Assembly (NCBI RefSeq): GCF_020177375.1
Contig: NZ_JAIWHV010000002.1
Span: 248,001 to 312,000, forward strand
Direction of reading: 5' to 3'
Origin: Saliphagus infecundisoli
GTDB lineage: Archaea > Halobacteriota > Halobacteria > Halobacteriales > Natrialbaceae
Length of the DNA: 64,000 nucleotides
Below the pieces are notes generated by a model, which saw only the letters and a program-made list of their open reading frames with translations, was not told the DNA's origin and ran no database searches. The translations under genes and the position numbers were made by a program. Of the stretch, positions 46,627-55,111 are shown piece by piece. Within the stretch, counting starts at the first letter, position 1. Every line of letters starts with the position of its first letter.

Positions 46627-48615
46627 ATGGAGTTCGAGGCGATCCCCGGGGTCGGGGCAAAGACCGCGAGCGCCCTCGCCGAACTCGAGGCGCCCGAGGA
46701 GGCCCTCCGGACGGGCGACGTCGCGGCCATCGCCCGCGCGCCGGGGCTCTCCCCGGGGCGGGCCGCCCGGATCGCCCGCGGCGCGATCCGCCTCGACCAC
46801 GACGACCCCGGCGGGTTCCTCGCGACCGAACGCGCCCGCGAGATCCACCGCGACCTCCTCGCGCTCGTCCGGGAGCGGGCGGTGACCGACTACGCGGCCC
46901 GCCGCCTCGAGACCTTTTATCCCAGCCGCCGGGCCTCCCGGATCGAGGAGGCCCGCGGGTTCGTCGAGCGCGCCATCGAGCGCGACCCCGACCCCGACGT
47001 CCTCGCGGCCTTGGAGGACGTCGTGCCCCTCGAACGCCCCGGCGACGTCCGCGTCTCCGAACGGTGTCTCGCGACCCGGGACGCGGAACGCTACGCGGAG
47101 GCCCGCGAGGCGGTCCCCGAGCTTCCGGTCGAGATCGTCGAGGACGCCCGCGGACTGGCCGAACTCGCCCGCGGCTACGCGACGGTGGTCGCCCTCGACG
47201 AGGCGTTCGCGGGCGTCGACGTCTCCGGCGACGTCCGGGTCCGGCCCGACGCCGTAGAGGACCCTGCCGACATCGTCCCCGAGCGGGCGCTCGCCTTTTT
47301 CGCGCGAAATCGCGGCTCGATCCGGGCCGCCATCGATGTTCACCGTGCCGCCGGCCTCGAGGCGCCCTGCGAGGTCGACGGGCTCGAGTCGGCCATGGAC
47401 CGGCTGGGAGCGGACGGGACTGTCGCCGGCGACGACGAACTCGACCGGCTGGCACGGGCGGTCGACGACCTCGACGCGGCGGTCGGAACGGCCGAGAGCG
47501 TCGCCAACGACCGGCTCCGGGAGGCGATCCGCGAGCGGGACGTCACCATCGAGGGCAGCGATCTCCTCTCGCTGGTCGAGCAGGGTGCGGGCGCCGACTC
47601 GCTTCTGGCCCGCGAGCTGAGCGAGGAGTACGACGCCGCCGTCGCGGCCGCTCGCAAGCACCTGCTCGACGCGCTCGATCTCGACTCCGGGGAGGCAGAC
47701 CTCGCCCGCCGGATCCTCGACGACGACCCCACGTTTCCCGTCGAGCGCGACGAGGAGGCCGTGGCCCGCCTGCGCGAGGAGCTGGTCGCCGCCCGCGACC
47801 GCCGGGCGGCGGAGCGAAAACGCGAGCTCGCGGCGACGCTCACCGATCGCCGCGAGGGCGTCGAGGAGCTCGTTCGCGGGGCCTTGGAGCTCGACGTCGA
47901 ACTCGCGATCTCGCGGTTCGCACGGGACTTCGGCTGTACGACGGCGGAGTTCGGCGGCGACGGCGTCGCCATCGAGGGTGGGCGTTCGCCGTTGCTCCCC
48001 GAGGCCCGCGAGGAGGTCGAACCCGTCGATTACGAGGTGACGGGGCCGACGCTGCTCTCGGGGGTCAACAGCGGCGGGAAGACCTCGACGCTGGATCTGG
48101 TCGCCGCGGTCGCCGTTTTGGCCCACATGGGGTTTCCGGTGCCCGCAGACCACGTCCGCCTGCGTCGGTTCGAGGAACTGCACTACCACGAGAAGAGCCA
48201 GGGCACCCTCAACGCGGGCGCCTTCGAGTCCACCGTTCGGGACTTTGCGGACCTCGCGACGGGCGCCGACGGCCGGCTCGTGCTCGTCGACGAACTCGAG
48301 AGCATCACCGAGCCGGGTGCGAGCGCGCGGATCGTCGCGGGTATCCTCGAGACGCTCGCCGAGCGGGACGCGACGGCCATCTTCGTCTCGCATATGGCCG
48401 GCGAGATCCGCGAGCGGGCCGACGTCGCGGTCGGCGTCGACGGCATCGAGGCCGTCGGGATCGTCGACGGCGAGCTCCGGGTGGATCGCTCGCCGACGAA
48501 GGGTCGGCTCGCGCGCTCGACCCCGGAGCTGATCGTCGAGAAGCTCGCCGCCGAGGACGGGAACGAGGGCGACCGCGGCGGCTTCTACGGCCGGCTGCTC
48601 GAGAAGTTCGAGTGA
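46627..48615 (+). CDS. MutS-related ATPase with N-terminal helix-hairpin-helix
   Basis: A 662-residue protein. The first 55 residues (MEFEAIPGVGAKTASALAEL, ARAPGLSPGRAARIARGAI) contain helix-hairpin-helix motifs. A long helical middle region corresponds to the MutS lever/clamp. The C-terminal ATPase has Walker A SGVNSGGKTSTLD (about residue 479), the family motif LNAGAFESTVRDF, Walker B LVLVDELESITEPG and the H-loop FVSHM. There is no mismatch-recognition domain I or Smr domain, so it is nearer MutS5/MutS2-type proteins than MutS1. A junction-binding role is inferred. ATG 46627 follows a GTG at 46621. Confidence 0.88.
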   Translation: MEFEAIPGVGAKTASALAELEAPEEALRTGDVAAIARAPGLSPGRAARIARGAIRLDHDDPGGFLATERAREIHRDLLALVRERAVTDYAARRLETFYPSRRASRIEEARGFVERAIERDPDPDVLAALEDVVPLERPGDVRVSERCLATRDAERYAEAREAVPELPVEIVEDARGLAELARGYATVVALDEAFAGVDVSGDVRVRPDAVEDPADIVPERALAFFARNRGSIRAAIDVHRAAGLEAPCEVDGLESAMDRLGADGTVAGDDELDRLARAVDDLDAAVGTAESVANDRLREAIRERDVTIEGSDLLSLVEQGAGADSLLARELSEEYDAAVAAARKHLLDALDLDSGEADLARRILDDDPTFPVERDEEAVARLREELVAARDRRAAERKRELAATLTDRREGVEELVRGALELDVELAISRFARDFGCTTAEFGGDGVAIEGGRSPLLPEAREEVEPVDYEVTGPTLLSGVNSGGKTSTLDLVAAVAVLAHMGFPVPADHVRLRRFEELHYHEKSQGTLNAGAFESTVRDFADLATGADGRLVLVDELESITEPGASARIVAGILETLAERDATAIFVSHMAGEIRERADVAVGVDGIEAVGIVDGELRVDRSPTKGRLARSTPELIVEKLAAEDGNEGDRGGFYGRLLEKFE

Positions 48616-48711
48616 GCGGTTTCGGAGGTGTCGGGGTCCCCACGTACTGCCCTCGAGTCCGAACCCGGCCCCGCGCAAACACTGAAGTAGCCCGGGAGCG
48701 AGGTGAAAGTG

Positions 48712-49836
48712 ATGGGAGGCGACGAGGGAATGCTGTCCTGGGACGAGTCGGTGTTCAGGGACGAACACGTCTTCGAGATCGATTACGTCCCCGAGGCGTT
48801 CGTCCACCGCGAGAGCCAGATGCAGGGGCTGTCCCACGCGCTCCGGCCCGCGCTCCGGGGCTCGCGCCCGCTGAACGTCTCGGTCCGGGGCCCGCCCGGA
48901 ACCGGGAAGACGACGGCGATCCAGAAGCTGTTCGGGGAGGTCGCCGCCGAGACCGCCGAGGTGGAGACGATCCGGGTCAACTGCCAGGTCAACTCCACCA
49001 GGTACGCTGTGTTCTCCCGGCTGTTCGAGGGCTGTTTCGACTACGAACCCCCCTCCTCGGGGATCTCGTTCAAGAAGCTGTTCGGCCAGATCGCCGAGAA
49101 GCTGATCGAAGAGGACCGGGTGCTCGTCGTCGCGCTCGACGACGTCAACTACCTCTTCTACGAGAACGAGGCCAGCGACACCCTGTACTCGCTGCTCCGG
49201 GCCCACGAGGAACACCCCGGCGCGCGGATCGGCGTCATCGTCGTCTCCTCGGACCCGACCCTCGAGGCCATCGACGAACTCGACGCGCGCGTCCAGAGCG
49301 TCTTCCGGCCCGAGGACGTCTACTTCCCGGTGTACGACGAGCCCGAGATCGAGGAGATCCTCGGCGAGCGCGTAAAGCGGGGCTTTCACGACGGGGTCGT
49401 CTCCGGGGACGTCCTCTCGCGGGTCGCGGCCCTGACCGCCGAGAGCGGCGACCTCCGGGTCGGGATCGACCTGCTCCGGCGGGCCGGCCTGAACGCTGAG
49501 GCGCGCGCGAGCCAGGTCGTCGAGGGCGGCGACGTCGAGGACGCCTACGAGACCTCGAAACACGTCCACCTCTCGCGGAGCCTCGCGAACCTCGCGGCGA
49601 GCGAACGCGAACTGCTCGCGGCGATCGCCGACAACGACGGCGAACAGGCCGGCGCGGTCTACGAGGCGTTCCACGAGCGGACCGATCTGGGCTACACCCG
49701 CTACTCCGAACTCGTCAACAAGGTAGACCAGCTCGGCCTCATCGACGCCGAGTACGCCGACGTCGAGGGACGGGGGCGCTCGCGGTCGCTCTCGCTTTCG
49801 TACGACCGGGAGGCGGTACTCGATCGCCTCGAGTGA
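48712..49836 (+). CDS. orc: Orc1/Cdc6 family replication protein paralogue
   Basis: A 374-residue AAA+ ATPase. The N-terminal region DEHVFEIDYVPEAFVHRESQ precedes Walker A GPPGTGKTT (residues 60-68), Walker B VLVVALDDVNYLF, sensor 1 VIVVSSDP, and a C-terminal winged helix. It binds origins and loads MCM in archaea, although extra copies may regulate or serve other replicons. ATG 48712 is preceded by GAGGTGA, a good Shine-Dalgarno. The 96 bp upstream contain no AT-rich tract or ORB-like repeat, so no origin is called here. Confidence 0.92.
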   Translation: MGGDEGMLSWDESVFRDEHVFEIDYVPEAFVHRESQMQGLSHALRPALRGSRPLNVSVRGPPGTGKTTAIQKLFGEVAAETAEVETIRVNCQVNSTRYAVFSRLFEGCFDYEPPSSGISFKKLFGQIAEKLIEEDRVLVVALDDVNYLFYENEASDTLYSLLRAHEEHPGARIGVIVVSSDPTLEAIDELDARVQSVFRPEDVYFPVYDEPEIEEILGERVKRGFHDGVVSGDVLSRVAALTAESGDLRVGIDLLRRAGLNAEARASQVVEGGDVEDAYETSKHVHLSRSLANLAASERELLAAIADNDGEQAGAVYEAFHERTDLGYTRYSELVNKVDQLGLIDAEYADVEGRGRSRSLSLSYDREAVLDRLE

Positions 49837-50868
49837 CTACCGCTGGGAGTCCCGGAGGATCAGCGGCCCGATCGCCAGGGTCCGTTTCGCGGCGGTCGCG
49901 ATCCGGGTGATGTAGGCGGTGAGCAGGAGAAACGGCGAGAGCGTGAAGGTGAACGCGGCCCCGACGAGCCAGAGGAGGTTCTCGACGCCGAGGGTCGACC
50001 CCGGCGCGGTCGCGGTGTCGACGAACACCACCATCATCCCGCTGACGACGATCGCGGGGATCGCGAGATAGAGGATCAGCCGCGAGAGGTCGATCAGCGC
50101 CCACTGGAAGTACAGCGTCTTGACGTGTTCTCTGGCGGGCCCGAACATCGACAGGGCGGTTCGGAGCTCGTCGAACGCCTCCCAGCCCTCCTCGTCCAAA
50201 GCGTCCCGGTAGTCGTCCTCCAAGCGTTCGATCTGAAAGACCTTCCAGGAGTAGTTGTAGTCGAGGGCGGCGTAGACGACGTCGAACGTGCCGAACTTCG
50301 CGCCGTCTAGCTTCTCGCGGACGGTTTCGGCGTTGCCGGTAACGCTCTCGACGAACTCCTCGACCTCGCCGGCGAACTCGTCGTTTTCGGAGTCCTGGAC
50401 GACCTCCTCGAGCTCGTCGGCCCGGGACTCGGTCGCGTCGACGAGCCCCCGGAGGAACGCGGAGGGGTCCGCGGGCGCGGGTTTGCCGGTGAGGTCGCGC
50501 ATGTAGTCGCGGAAGTCCATCGTCTCGCTCATCCGGGTCCGCTGTTCGCCCAGCGGGCCGTTCTCCTGGGAGAGGATCAGCTGGCTGATCGTGACGACCA
50601 GCGTGACGCCGGTGATCAGGGCGCTGAGCATCGTCCCGAATATCCATCCCATGACCGACCGTTGCTGGACGACCTCCGGGATCGTCGGGTCGAGTGCCGC
50701 CCCGAGCATGAAGACGAGGAAGACGGCGACCGAGAGGCCGGCGGTGACGCCCAGCCGGTTGGCGCCGAGCAACAGCCAGAGCTTGAGGCGGCTCTCTCCG
50801 GCCCGCTCGCGCATCGTGTTCTCGGTGCTGACCTGGTCTTCGTCGCCGTCGTCGCTCTCCTCAAACAT
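49837..50868 (-). CDS. haloarchaeal multi-pass membrane protein
   Basis: A 343-residue protein with hydrophobic segments near residues 37-58 (GVTAGLSVAVFLVFMLGAAL), 75-97 (FGTMLSALITGVTLVVTISQ), 267-289 and 300-322. A 160-residue acidic, helical soluble region lies between the second and third. The first two segments and linker (QLILSQENGPLGEQRTRMSE) look like a conserved haloarchaeal family that I cannot name. Its stop is adjacent to the orc stop (convergent), and its start overlaps the DUF4177-like gene by 8 bp. Confidence 0.78.
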   Translation of the reverse strand: MFEESDDGDEDQVSTENTMRERAGESRLKLWLLLGANRLGVTAGLSVAVFLVFMLGAALDPTIPEVVQQRSVMGWIFGTMLSALITGVTLVVTISQLILSQENGPLGEQRTRMSETMDFRDYMRDLTGKPAPADPSAFLRGLVDATESRADELEEVVQDSENDEFAGEVEEFVESVTGNAETVREKLDGAKFGTFDVVYAALDYNYSWKVFQIERLEDDYRDALDEEGWEAFDELRTALSMFGPAREHVKTLYFQWALIDLSRLILYLAIPAIVVSGMMVVFVDTATAPGSTLGVENLLWLVGAAFTFTLSPFLLLTAYITRIATAAKRTLAIGPLILRDSQR

Positions 50869-51067
50869 CGTCGTCCGCGGGCCGTTTGAAGACGAGGAAC
50901 TTCGTCCCGCCGCCGGTGTACGTGATCGTATCGACCAGCTCCCAGCCGTCGGCGCCGTACTCGTTCAACAGCTCCCGGGGATCGGAGGCCTCCTCCATCG
51001 TCGGGTCCCGAGGGGGTTCGGCGGTCTCGTACTCCCACCGGGTCGCCGGGCCGTCGTCTCCGCTCAT
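50861..51067 (-). CDS. DUF4177-like small protein
   Basis: A 68-residue protein fitting the DUF4177 pattern: TRWEYETAEP, LLNEYGADGWELVDTITYTG, TKFLVFKRP. These are small alpha/beta proteins of unknown role. ATG 51067 is clear. The gene overlaps the start of the downstream membrane protein by 8 bp (ATGTTTGA), so the two are probably translated together and may form a functional pair. Confidence 0.8.
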   Translation of the reverse strand: MSGDDGPATRWEYETAEPPRDPTMEEASDPRELLNEYGADGWELVDTITYTGGGTKFLVFKRPADDDV

Positions 51068-51112
51068 TGGGGACCCGTACTTGCTTCGGTATCAAAACGG
51101 TTCGGCCGGCAG

Positions 51113-51388
51113 CTAGCTCTGGGGGAGCTCCTCGCGGTAGCTCTCGGCGTGAGAGAGCGCCTGCTCGATCCGGTCTTCGGTCTCTCCCTCGGCGCGCTCC
51201 TCGGCCTGGCGGAGCGCGTTCAGGTGTTCGTCCATCAACGCGTGGTCGGGCGTCCGGCCGTCGTCTACCAGCTCGGCGAACGCGGCCGCGGTCTCCTCTA
51301 CGTCCTCGCGGACGTCGTCGTCGGCGGTCTCCGCCGCCGCCTCGAGTTCCTCGCGGGCGCTGGTGAGTCGGAGTTCGTCGGGGGCCAT
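51113..51388 (-). CDS. conserved haloarchaeal helical protein (DUF7553-like)
   Basis: A 91-residue, all-helical, very acidic protein: [20 protein letters not shown], then a region ending [20 protein letters not shown]. The pattern [20 protein letters not shown] is shared by small haloarchaeal proteins I recall as DUF7553. Function unknown. It is divergent from uvrB. Confidence 0.72.
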   Translation of the reverse strand: MAPDELRLTSAREELEAAAETADDDVREDVEETAAAFAELVDDGRTPDHALMDEHLNALRQAEERAEGETEDRIEQALSHAESYREELPQS

Positions 51389-51509
51389 ACCGCGGGAGAA
51401 CGGACGCGCGATGAAAACCCTGGCGATGGCCCGCCGGCCTCCCGTCGAGAGTCCGCCCGGCGGCGGGAAGCGAGTCCTCAAGTGGCTGGGACACCTACTC
51501 CGGCCAACC

Positions 51510-53567
51510 GTGAGCGACTCCCGTGGCCCCCTCCAGCCCGACCGCCCCGACGCCGACCATCCCCTCGAGGTCGACGCCCCGTTCGAGCCCGCCGGCGACC
51601 AACCCGAGGCGATCACCGACCTCGTCTCCGGCTTCGAGTCCGGTCTCACAGAACAGACGCTGCTGGGCGTCACCGGCTCCGGGAAGACCAACACCGTCTC
51701 CTGGACCGTCGAGGGCATCCAGACGCCGACGCTGGTGATCGCCCACAACAAGACCCTGGCCGCCCAGCTCTACGAGGAGTTCCGGGAGCTGTTTCCCGAC
51801 AACGCCGTCGAGTACTTCGTCTCCTATTACGACTACTACCAGCCCGAGGCCTACGTCGAGTCCTCGGACACGTACATCGACAAGGACGCCTCGATCAACG
51901 ACGAGATCGACCGGCTCCGACACAGCGCGACCCGGTCGCTTTTGACCCGCGAGGACGTGATCGTCGTCGCTTCGGTGTCGGCGATCTACGGCCTCGGTGA
52001 CCCCCGCAACTACGTAGACATGTCTCTCCGCCTGGCGGTCGGCGAGGAGGTCGGCCGCGACGACCTGCTGGCCCGGCTCGTGGACCTGAACTACGAGCGA
52101 AACGACGTCGACTTCACCCAGGGCACGTTCCGGGTGCGGGGCGACACGGTCGAAATCTACCCGATGTACGGCCGGTACGCGGTGCGGGTCGAACTCTGGG
52201 GCGACGAGATCGACCGGATGGTGAAAGTCGACCCACTCGAGGGCGAGGTCCAGGGCGAACAACAGGCCGTTCTGCTCCACCCCGCAGAACACTACTCGAT
52301 CCCCGAGACGAAACTCGAACGGGCGATGGACGAAATCCGCGAGGACCTCGATTCGCGCATTTCGTACTTCGAGCGCCAGGGCGATCTCGTCGCCGCCCAG
52401 CGCATCGAGGAACGCACCACCTTCGACCTCGAGATGATGCAGGAAACGGGCTACTGTTCGGGCATCGAGAACTACTCGGTGTATCTCTCCGATCGGGACT
52501 CCGGGGAAGCACCGTACACCCTCCTCGACTACTTCCCCGAGGACTTCCTGACGGTGATCGACGAGTCCCACGTCACCCTCCCCCAGATCAAGGGCCAGTA
52601 CGCCGGCGACAAGTCCCGGAAGGACTCGCTGGTCGAGAACGGCTTTCGCCTGCCGACGGCGTACGACAACCGGCCACTGACCGCAGAGGAGTTCCGGGAG
52701 AAAACCGGCAAAACGCTGTACGTCAGCGCCACGCCGGGAGAGTACGAGCGTGAGGAGAGCGACCGGATCGTCGAACAGATCGTCCGCCCGACCCACCTCG
52801 TCGATCCCGCAGTGGAGGTCTCGCCGGCCAGCGGCCAGGTCGACGACCTGATGGACCGGATCGCAGAACGGATCGACCGCGACGAGCGCACGCTCGTCAC
52901 CACCCTCACAAAGCGGATGGCCGAGGACCTGACCGAGTACCTCGAGGAAGCCGGCGTCGCGGTCGAGTACATGCACGACGAGACCGACACCCTGGAGCGC
53001 CACGAGATCATCCGCTCCCTTCGACTGGGCGAGATCGACGTCCTCGTCGGGATCAACCTCCTCCGAGAGGGGTTAGACATCCCCGAGGTCTCCCTCGTGG
53101 CGATCTTAGACGCCGACCAGGAGGGCTTTCTCCGCTCGGAGACGACGCTCGTCCAGACGATGGGCCGCGCCGCCAGAAACGTCAACGGCGAGGTCGTCCT
53201 CTACGCCGACGACCCCTCGAGCGCCATGGAATCGGCAATCGAGGAAACCCGCCGCCGGCGCGAGATCCAGCGCGAATACAACGCAGACCACGGCTACGAG
53301 CCGACGACGATCGAGAAGGCGGTCGGCGAGACGAACCTCCCGGGGAGCCAGACCGACACCGGGGGCGTCTCCGGCCGGGAGGTCGGCGACGACGAGGAGG
53401 CCGCCCGGTATATCGAGGAACTCGAGGATCGGATGGAGGAGGCCGCGAGCAACCTTGAGTTCGAACTCGCCGCCGACATCCGCGACCGGATCCGGGAGGT
53501 CCGCGAGGAACACGACCTCGCGGGCGACGACGAAGACGGAATCGCCCCGCCCGCCGAGGAGTTCTGA
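51510..53567 (+). CDS. uvrB: excinuclease ABC subunit B
   Basis: A 685-residue UvrB helicase-like damage verifier. GTG 51510 gives [10 protein letters not shown], close to homologues, while upstream frame is poor. Signatures are Walker A GVTGSGKT (residues 53-60), the beta-hairpin [29 protein letters not shown] (motif II), the helicase motifs [14 protein letters not shown] and QTMGRAARN, and a C-terminal UVR domain ([17 protein letters not shown]). It acts with UvrC (23.9 kb) and UvrA (not in the window). Bacterial-type NER is a known acquisition in haloarchaea. Confidence 0.98.
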   Translation: MSDSRGPLQPDRPDADHPLEVDAPFEPAGDQPEAITDLVSGFESGLTEQTLLGVTGSGKTNTVSWTVEGIQTPTLVIAHNKTLAAQLYEEFRELFPDNAVEYFVSYYDYYQPEAYVESSDTYIDKDASINDEIDRLRHSATRSLLTREDVIVVASVSAIYGLGDPRNYVDMSLRLAVGEEVGRDDLLARLVDLNYERNDVDFTQGTFRVRGDTVEIYPMYGRYAVRVELWGDEIDRMVKVDPLEGEVQGEQQAVLLHPAEHYSIPETKLERAMDEIREDLDSRISYFERQGDLVAAQRIEERTTFDLEMMQETGYCSGIENYSVYLSDRDSGEAPYTLLDYFPEDFLTVIDESHVTLPQIKGQYAGDKSRKDSLVENGFRLPTAYDNRPLTAEEFREKTGKTLYVSATPGEYEREESDRIVEQIVRPTHLVDPAVEVSPASGQVDDLMDRIAERIDRDERTLVTTLTKRMAEDLTEYLEEAGVAVEYMHDETDTLERHEIIRSLRLGEIDVLVGINLLREGLDIPEVSLVAILDADQEGFLRSETTLVQTMGRAARNVNGEVVLYADDPSSAMESAIEETRRRREIQREYNADHGYEPTTIEKAVGETNLPGSQTDTGGVSGREVGDDEEAARYIEELEDRMEEAASNLEFELAADIRDRIREVREEHDLAGDDEDGIAPPAEEF

Positions 53568-53690
53568 AGCCGGACTCGGCCATCGTACGGTCGCCGATTT
53601 CCAGTGTGTGACTCGAGCCCGATAGCGTTACTCCGGTCTCGAGTGCGCGTTGTGCAGTCGTTGGTGTTCAGGTTATCTACCCAGAATAGA

Positions 53691-53699
53691 TATATAAAG
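53691..53699 (+). promoter_or_regulatory. TATA-box-like element in AT-rich gap
   Basis: TATATAAAG stands in an AT-rich stretch between uvrB and the HD gene. On the + strand it would drive transcription into the 3' end of the HD gene, antisense to it; no ORF follows. It could be a relic promoter or produce an antisense RNA. Confidence 0.35.
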
Positions 53700-53762
53700 T
53701 AATGATATAACACTGCTGACTCGGCAGCATCCGGAACCTCTCTCCTAAATATAACTCGATGA

Positions 53763-54308
53763 TCAAGTCTCAATGTTTTTCCTCACTCGTTCCTTCACAG
53801 TGGGGAACTTCTTCTTGAGATCTTGATATATGTCTTCCTCCCCGATATACGATTCGGAATTCTCGATGAAATACTCCATCTTCTCGATCTGATTGTTTTG
53901 TAGACTGTCGGAGTCTCCCAGACCGTAGTACTCACTGTTGTCTAGGATATCCGTAGCTTTCACAACCACCGCAGCTCTTCCCAGCTCAAAACACCTTTCA
54001 TAAATATCGTAGTGTCTCTCGAGGTAGTCGTCGATACTCTCGTCGAAACTAGTGGCTTCAACGATATTTGCAACGTTCTTCCCGAACCTCGAACGAATCT
54101 CGTCGGAAGTTACATCCGTATCCTCTAATAGGTCGTGCAGAAGGCCAGATATGACGATACGCTTTTCATAGCCTCTCTGGTAAAGAGCTATTCCCACTCT
54201 CGTACTGTGGAGGATCACTGGCTTCGGGTTGTCTCCCGACCCTTCGAATGAACGTGCCAGATACTGGATACCTCGCTCGATCTCTTCGTCTTCTTCTAGA
54301 TCCCTCAT
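53763..54308 (-). CDS. HD-domain (p)ppGpp-hydrolase-like protein
   Basis: A 181-residue protein with the metal and catalytic residues of the RelA/SpoT-MESH1 HD family: His34 (ILHSTRV), His58-Asp59 (LLHDLLEDTDVT), Glu62-Asp63, and Asp120 (VVVKATDILDN). SDEIRSRFGKNVANIVEATS matches the ppGpp hydrolase pattern. No synthetase, TGS or ACT domain is present, so it is a small alarmone hydrolase or related nucleotide phosphohydrolase. Codon use (AGA, ATA, TTT, many A/T third positions) is unlike neighbours, indicating recent transfer. Confidence 0.85.
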   Translation of the reverse strand: MRDLEEDEEIERGIQYLARSFEGSGDNPKPVILHSTRVGIALYQRGYEKRIVISGLLHDLLEDTDVTSDEIRSRFGKNVANIVEATSFDESIDDYLERHYDIYERCFELGRAAVVVKATDILDNSEYYGLGDSDSLQNNQIEKMEYFIENSESYIGEEDIYQDLKKKFPTVKERVRKNIET

Positions 54309-54337
54309 CTCTGATGAAAAGCCGGGCTCGCTATTGA

Positions 54338-54347
54338 ATTATATTTG
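54338..54347 (-). promoter_or_regulatory. TATA box of the HD-domain gene
   Basis: On the minus strand AAATATAATT lies 30-39 bp before the ATG at 54308, giving a leader of only a few bases. It is part of the same AT-rich insert as the gene. Confidence 0.6.
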
Positions 54348-54448
54348 GTTCGAACTGCCTGAAACGCTTCTGCTGACGACCCCACGGGGATCGCTCGGAG
54401 ACGAGACGGCGTTCGAAACGTTGGCGTTCGAAGCGGGTGGCTCCTTGG

Positions 54449-55021
54449 TCAGCGGTCGAACCGGTCGGGATCGGTCCCGTCGCCGGTCGAACTCGACCCC
54501 GTTCGCTCGCGGTCGTCCTCGAGAGCGCGGTCGATCGGATCGAGGTCGGCGTCGTCCCGTCCGGCTCCGGCGTGTGGCTCCTCGTCGAGGGACGTGTACC
54601 GCTCCCGGTCCGTGGGTCGGTCTCGCCCCATTCCGAGGGTGTCCCGGGCCGACGCCCGGTGCTCGGGGAACTCCCGGGCGAGGACCGCCCCGAGGTAGCC
54701 CCCGGCGGCGCTGAAGCCGACGGTGTAGACGACGGCCGCCGCCGTGACGAGGCCGACGACGACGATCATCGCGACGATCCCGCCGGCGGGAACCCCGAGG
54801 ACGCCGAGCCAGGCCGATAGCACGGCGAGCCCGAGGAGGCCAAGCCCCGCGAACGGGAGCAGGGTGATGAGGCCGGCGAGGGCGCCGACCAGGGTCCCCG
54901 CCCGCCCGTCCTCGCCCTCCAGGAAGCCCGAGACCGCGCCCCCGAGCACCGTCGAGAACGGCAGGAAGGCGAGGACGACCGCCGCGACCGCGCCGACGAC
55001 TGCGTTGACGATCGTTCCCAT
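54449..55021 (-). CDS. DUF5518 membrane protein
   Basis: A 190-residue protein. The membrane part has four hydrophobic segments: VVGAVAAVVLAFLPFSTVLG, LVGALAGLITLLPFAGLGLL, VLSAWLGVLGVPAGGIVAMI and a last one ending in GGYLGAVLAREF. The FLPFSTVLGGAVSGFLEGED pattern is the DUF5518 hallmark in haloarchaea. The C-terminal 65 residues are a hydrophilic, Asp/Arg-rich tail. It is divergent from the thiamine-type ABC operon and shares its short promoter region. Confidence 0.85.
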   Translation of the reverse strand: MGTIVNAVVGAVAAVVLAFLPFSTVLGGAVSGFLEGEDGRAGTLVGALAGLITLLPFAGLGLLGLAVLSAWLGVLGVPAGGIVAMIVVVGLVTAAAVVYTVGFSAAGGYLGAVLAREFPEHRASARDTLGMGRDRPTDRERYTSLDEEPHAGAGRDDADLDPIDRALEDDRERTGSSSTGDGTDPDRFDR

Positions 55022-55063
55022 GGGTCGAGGGACGCTACCGGCGGCCAAAAGGTCGGCGGTCGG

Positions 55064-55101
55064 TTCCACCGAGTCCGTGTCCTTAAGACCACTCGGTGGA
55101 A
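55064..55101 (+). promoter_or_regulatory. perfect 11-bp inverted repeat around the TATA element of the thiamine-type ABC operon
   Basis: TTCCACCGAGT (55064-55074) and ACTCGGTGGAA (55091-55101) are exact inverted repeats flanking CCTTAAGACC, whose CTTAAGA (55082-55088) is the TATA-like element 24-30 bp before ATG 55112. A dimeric regulator bound here would occlude TBP. Archaeal thiamine regulon control by ThiR is established elsewhere; its action here is inferred. A TPP riboswitch is not seen. Confidence 0.65.
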
Positions 55102-55111
55102 ACACCCTGTA

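Noticed and set aside
48616-48711. Replication origin next to orc
   Set aside because: Only 96 bp are available, without an AT-rich tract or ORB-like repeats.
46033-49674. Very long open frame antisense to the MutS-like and orc genes
   Set aside because: It is the antisense shadow of high-GC coding sequence. The + strand encodes recognisable MutS-like and Orc1/Cdc6 proteins with intact motifs, while the antisense product has no domain.
55022-55111. TPP riboswitch upstream of thiB
   Set aside because: The predicted transcript is leaderless, so there is no room for an aptamer; the conserved THI-box bases are also absent.
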